Both the position numbers and the translations under genes were made by a program. From Bacteroides sp. 51 (lineage in GTDB: Bacteria; Bacteroidota; Bacteroidia; Bacteroidales; Bacteroidaceae): a stretch of 64,000 nucleotides of DNA. The DNA lies in the NCBI RefSeq assembly GCF_010500965.1, contig NZ_QVMI01000003.1:1-64000 (forward strand), in the 5' to 3' direction. The notes beneath the pieces were generated by a model. The model ran no database searches, was not told where the DNA came from, and worked only from the letters and a program-made list of their open reading frames with translations. This document shows, piece after piece, positions 61,902-64,000 of the stretch. Numbering within the stretch: position 1 is the stretch's first letter; each line of letters starts with the position of its first letter.

Positions 61902-61943
61902 AAAATGTTTTAAGAAGATTCCTTCTTGAAGCATTTTCTTTTT
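61902..61943 (+). terminator. Terminator-like hairpin in the leader of glmS
   Basis: AAAATGTTTTAAGAAG (61902-61917) pairs with CTTCTTGAAGCATTTT (61922-61937), 14 pairs plus two G-U, with a 4-base loop, followed by CTTTTTAAA. It lies between the promoter motif and glmS, so it could control read-through. Confidence 0.55.
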
Positions 61944-62075
61944 AAACAGAGCTATTTTGTAACAATGCTTTAATATCTAATTTATACAAACAAAAAGATA
62001 GACCTTTGATTGTTTATAGATCGAATATTAATAGAATTCGATAAATAACCAACTAAATAACATTTAGGAAAACAC

Positions 62076-62489
62076 ATGGAAAAGAAAACAATTGTAACCG
62101 GAGTAATCGGTGCAGATGTGCATGCTGTTGGGAACAAGATTATAGCATACGCATTAGAAAAAGAAGGGTTTAACATCGTAAACCTTGGCGTCATGGTATC
62201 TCAGGAAGAATACATCGCAGCAGCATTAGAAACCAATGCAGATGTTATTCTGGTTTCCTCACTCTACGGACATGGCGAAATTGATTGCCAGGGTCTTCGC
62301 GAGAAATGCGATGAAGCCGGATTGAAAAATATCCCCTTACTTGCCGGCGGCAACTTGGTAGTGGGAAAGCAAGATTTTGTAGAGGTAGAAAAACGGTTCA
62401 AAGATATGGGATTTACCAAAGCATACCCGCCCGGAACCACAATAGAAACAACCATAGCCGACTTGAAAGAAATATTGGGTTTATCGTAA
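62076..62489 (+). CDS. glmS: Methylaspartate (glutamate) mutase sigma subunit, B12-binding
   Basis: A 137-residue cobalamin-binding protein with the motif [14 protein letters not shown] (Asp-x-His-x-x-Gly, His the lower cobalt ligand), then [15 protein letters not shown] and [14 protein letters not shown]. It carries the coenzyme B12 used to turn glutamate into threo-3-methylaspartate. The glmL gene follows 18 bases later and glmE starts near the window end, the standard operon. Confidence 0.93.
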   Translation: MEKKTIVTGVIGADVHAVGNKIIAYALEKEGFNIVNLGVMVSQEEYIAAALETNADVILVSSLYGHGEIDCQGLREKCDEAGLKNIPLLAGGNLVVGKQDFVEVEKRFKDMGFTKAYPPGTTIETTIADLKEILGLS

Positions 62490-62507
62490 GACATCCCACC
62501 CTGAGCC

Positions 62508-63881
62508 ATGAATATCCTTACGGTAGATTTTGGTAGTACATATACCAAACTCACAGCCATCAATGCCACAGACGCCGTAATACTCGGTACGGCAAGTGCA
62601 TTTACAACCATCGATTCAGATATTATTTATGGTTTTAACTCCGCACTGCGTACACTCGAAAGTAAAATAGGAGCATTCAACTACGATCGCCTCTTATGTT
62701 GCAGTAGTGCAGGAGGCGGATTAAAAATGGTTGCCCTCGGACTTGTACCCGAACTTACTGCCAAAGCCGCCCGTTTAGCCGCATCGAGTGCAGGGGCTAA
62801 AGTCATCAAAACCTATTCGTTCGAAATATCCCACAAAGAACAGGAAGAAATCTACAATATTAATCCCGATATTATTCTTCTTTGCGGTGGAACCGATGGT
62901 GGAAATAAGGAAGTGATTATCGCTAACTCCCATCGCCTATGCGAGATTGATCGGAACTTCACTGTCATCGTAGCCGGAAATAAAAGTGCTTCACACCAAA
63001 TCAAAGACATATTTGAAACGCAGGGCAAAGATTACATCATTACAGATAATGTAATGCCTACCTTCAACAAGTTGGATATTGAACCCGCCCGAACACGTAT
63101 TCGCGAAGTATTCATCCAGAAAATTATAGATGCCAAAGGACTCTCCGGAGTTCAGGCAATGGCCTCTACCGACGTCATTCCCACTCCACTGGCGGTAATG
63201 GCAGGGTGCGAGCTATTAAGTAAAGGCACATCGAAGACACGCGGAATCGGCGATTTTATGGCGGTTGATCTTGGCGGAGCTACCACTGATATCTACTCCA
63301 TGTCGGATGGAAAGCCATCTATGAGTAGCGTATTGGTCAAGGGACTCCCCGAACCTTTCAGTAAGCGAACAGTCGAAGGAGATTTAGGGATGAGGTACAG
63401 CTTGCTTCCACTCCTCGAGGCTTCTGACACAGATGCAATGGCACACGAACTTGGAGTCGGGAAGTCCGAAATCACAGCCTGGGTAGAGAAATGTATAGCC
63501 AACCCCGACACCATTGCCACCTGTCCGGATGAACAGCGTATAGATGCTGCTTTTGCACAAAAAGCGGTAGAAATTGCCATTGAAAGACATTGTGGTTATC
63601 TGGAAAGTTCCTACACACCTTTAGGCGAGATATTTTCCCAAACCGGAAAGGATCTTTCGGAAGTAGTATATATAATAGGTATAGGAGGAGCGATTATCCA
63701 TAGCTATCATCCACCCGATATTCTGAAAGGGGCTATATACAATCCGCAGAAGCCATATATACTGAAGCCGCGACAACCGGAATTCCTGTTCGACAGGAGG
63801 TATATCTTCGCTTCTATGGGATTGATCAGTAGCATTGACCCCGAACTGGCATTACATCTCATGAAGAAAGAGATCATATAA
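62508..63881 (+). CDS. glmL: Glutamate mutase-associated GlmL (MutL) protein
   Basis: A 457-residue protein of the ASKHA ATPase fold, with phosphate loops MNILTVDFGSTYTKLTAINA at the start and FMAVDLGGATTDIYSMSDGK in the middle, and a VVYIIGIGGAIIHSYHP adenosine motif near the end. It is thought to reactivate the mutase by exchanging damaged cobalamin. It lies between glmS and glmE, as usual. Confidence 0.93.
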   Translation: MNILTVDFGSTYTKLTAINATDAVILGTASAFTTIDSDIIYGFNSALRTLESKIGAFNYDRLLCCSSAGGGLKMVALGLVPELTAKAARLAASSAGAKVIKTYSFEISHKEQEEIYNINPDIILLCGGTDGGNKEVIIANSHRLCEIDRNFTVIVAGNKSASHQIKDIFETQGKDYIITDNVMPTFNKLDIEPARTRIREVFIQKIIDAKGLSGVQAMASTDVIPTPLAVMAGCELLSKGTSKTRGIGDFMAVDLGGATTDIYSMSDGKPSMSSVLVKGLPEPFSKRTVEGDLGMRYSLLPLLEASDTDAMAHELGVGKSEITAWVEKCIANPDTIATCPDEQRIDAAFAQKAVEIAIERHCGYLESSYTPLGEIFSQTGKDLSEVVYIIGIGGAIIHSYHPPDILKGAIYNPQKPYILKPRQPEFLFDRRYIFASMGLISSIDPELALHLMKKEII

Positions 63882-63923
63882 CATAAAAACGAGCATATAA
63901 TAAACATAGATTATAAAAGAACA

Positions 63924-64000
63924 ATGGAACTTAAAAACAAAAAACTTACCCGTGACGAGTTCTTTCAGGAACGCGAACAGGTTCTTCAACAATGGCCTAC
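63924..64000 (+). CDS. glmE: Glutamate mutase epsilon subunit, 5' end only
   Basis: The gene runs off the window. The visible N-terminus, MELKNKKLTRDEFFQEREQV followed by LQQWPT, matches the start of the epsilon (catalytic) subunit. Forty-two bases separate it from glmL, and the order S-L-E is the expected one. The radical-forming barrel is outside the window. Confidence 0.85.
   Translation, partial: MELKNKKLTRDEFFQEREQVLQQWP

Noticed and set aside
61871-62075. Cobalamin riboswitch in front of glmS
   Set aside because: No B12 box or multi-stem core was seen, only a single hairpin with U-tract.

Overview
The window looks like the chromosome of a gut-type Bacteroidales bacterium, most likely Parabacteroides or a close relative. 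The reasons are the SusC/SusD pair with glycoside hydrolases, the -7 promoter motif TAnnTTTG in front of many genes with no Shine-Dalgarno sequences, a tmRNA whose 3' CCA is not encoded, and many short palindromic intergenic repeats. The genus is inference; there is no rRNA in the window.

Layout. 1-4.5 kb is a decayed accessory stretch: the 3' end of a FISUMP-type surface protein gene, an AraC-type regulator cut off inside a repeat, a frameshifted HTH gene, an alpha/beta hydrolase lacking all three catalytic residues, a YoaP-type acetyltransferase remnant and a GH3 gene lacking most of its catalytic barrel. 4.6-6.4 kb is an A+T-rich two-gene unit (AAA/OLD-like ATPase plus DUF3226-like TOPRIM partner), possibly a phage-defence module. 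6.5-29.4 kb is one long plus-strand biosynthetic operon of the aryl polyene/flexirubin type: a tyrosine ammonia-lyase makes the aryl starter, a CoA/ACP ligase could activate it, two ACPs, three ketosynthases and a chain-length-factor-like protein extend it, two hotdog dehydratases form double bonds, an O-methyltransferase and a fused methyltransferase decorate it, LpxL-like and PlsC-like acyltransferases attach it to lipid, and a LolA-like protein, a lipoprotein and an MMPL exporter move it outward. It also holds a CrtI-like oxidoreductase, a NodB deacetylase, a GT2 and an Ntn-type C45 protein. No ketoreductase, DarA/DarB pair or phosphopantetheinyl transferase is in the window.

30-36.7 kb has a GH3 enzyme with a C-terminal discoidin-like domain, a convergent outer-membrane barrel/coiled-coil lipoprotein operon, and a divergent LytTR regulator; four 21-22 bp-spaced ACGG boxes lie between them. 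36.8-40.9 kb is housekeeping: gcvT, pepT and a PurF-like protein lacking the N-terminal Cys. 41.4-47.9 kb holds a SusB-like GH97, a CrcB fluoride channel, a pentapeptide-repeat protein, a FocA/NirC channel, a small lipoprotein and enolase. 48-58.2 kb is a glycan-use locus on the minus strand: Y_Y_Y/LuxR regulator, SusC, SusD, BglX-type GH3. 58.4-64 kb has a PagL-like lipid A deacylase, a 22-bp-period tandem array, ssrA, an HTH/YozE protein and the start of a B12-dependent glutamate mutase operon (glmS, glmL, glmE) with a terminator-like hairpin in its leader.

Short palindromic repeats run through the window, and several lie inside reading frames, especially in the aryl polyene operon, where they add low-complexity segments or supply the C-terminus. 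All calls come from reading the sequence; no database search was run, and family names are from memory of motifs.
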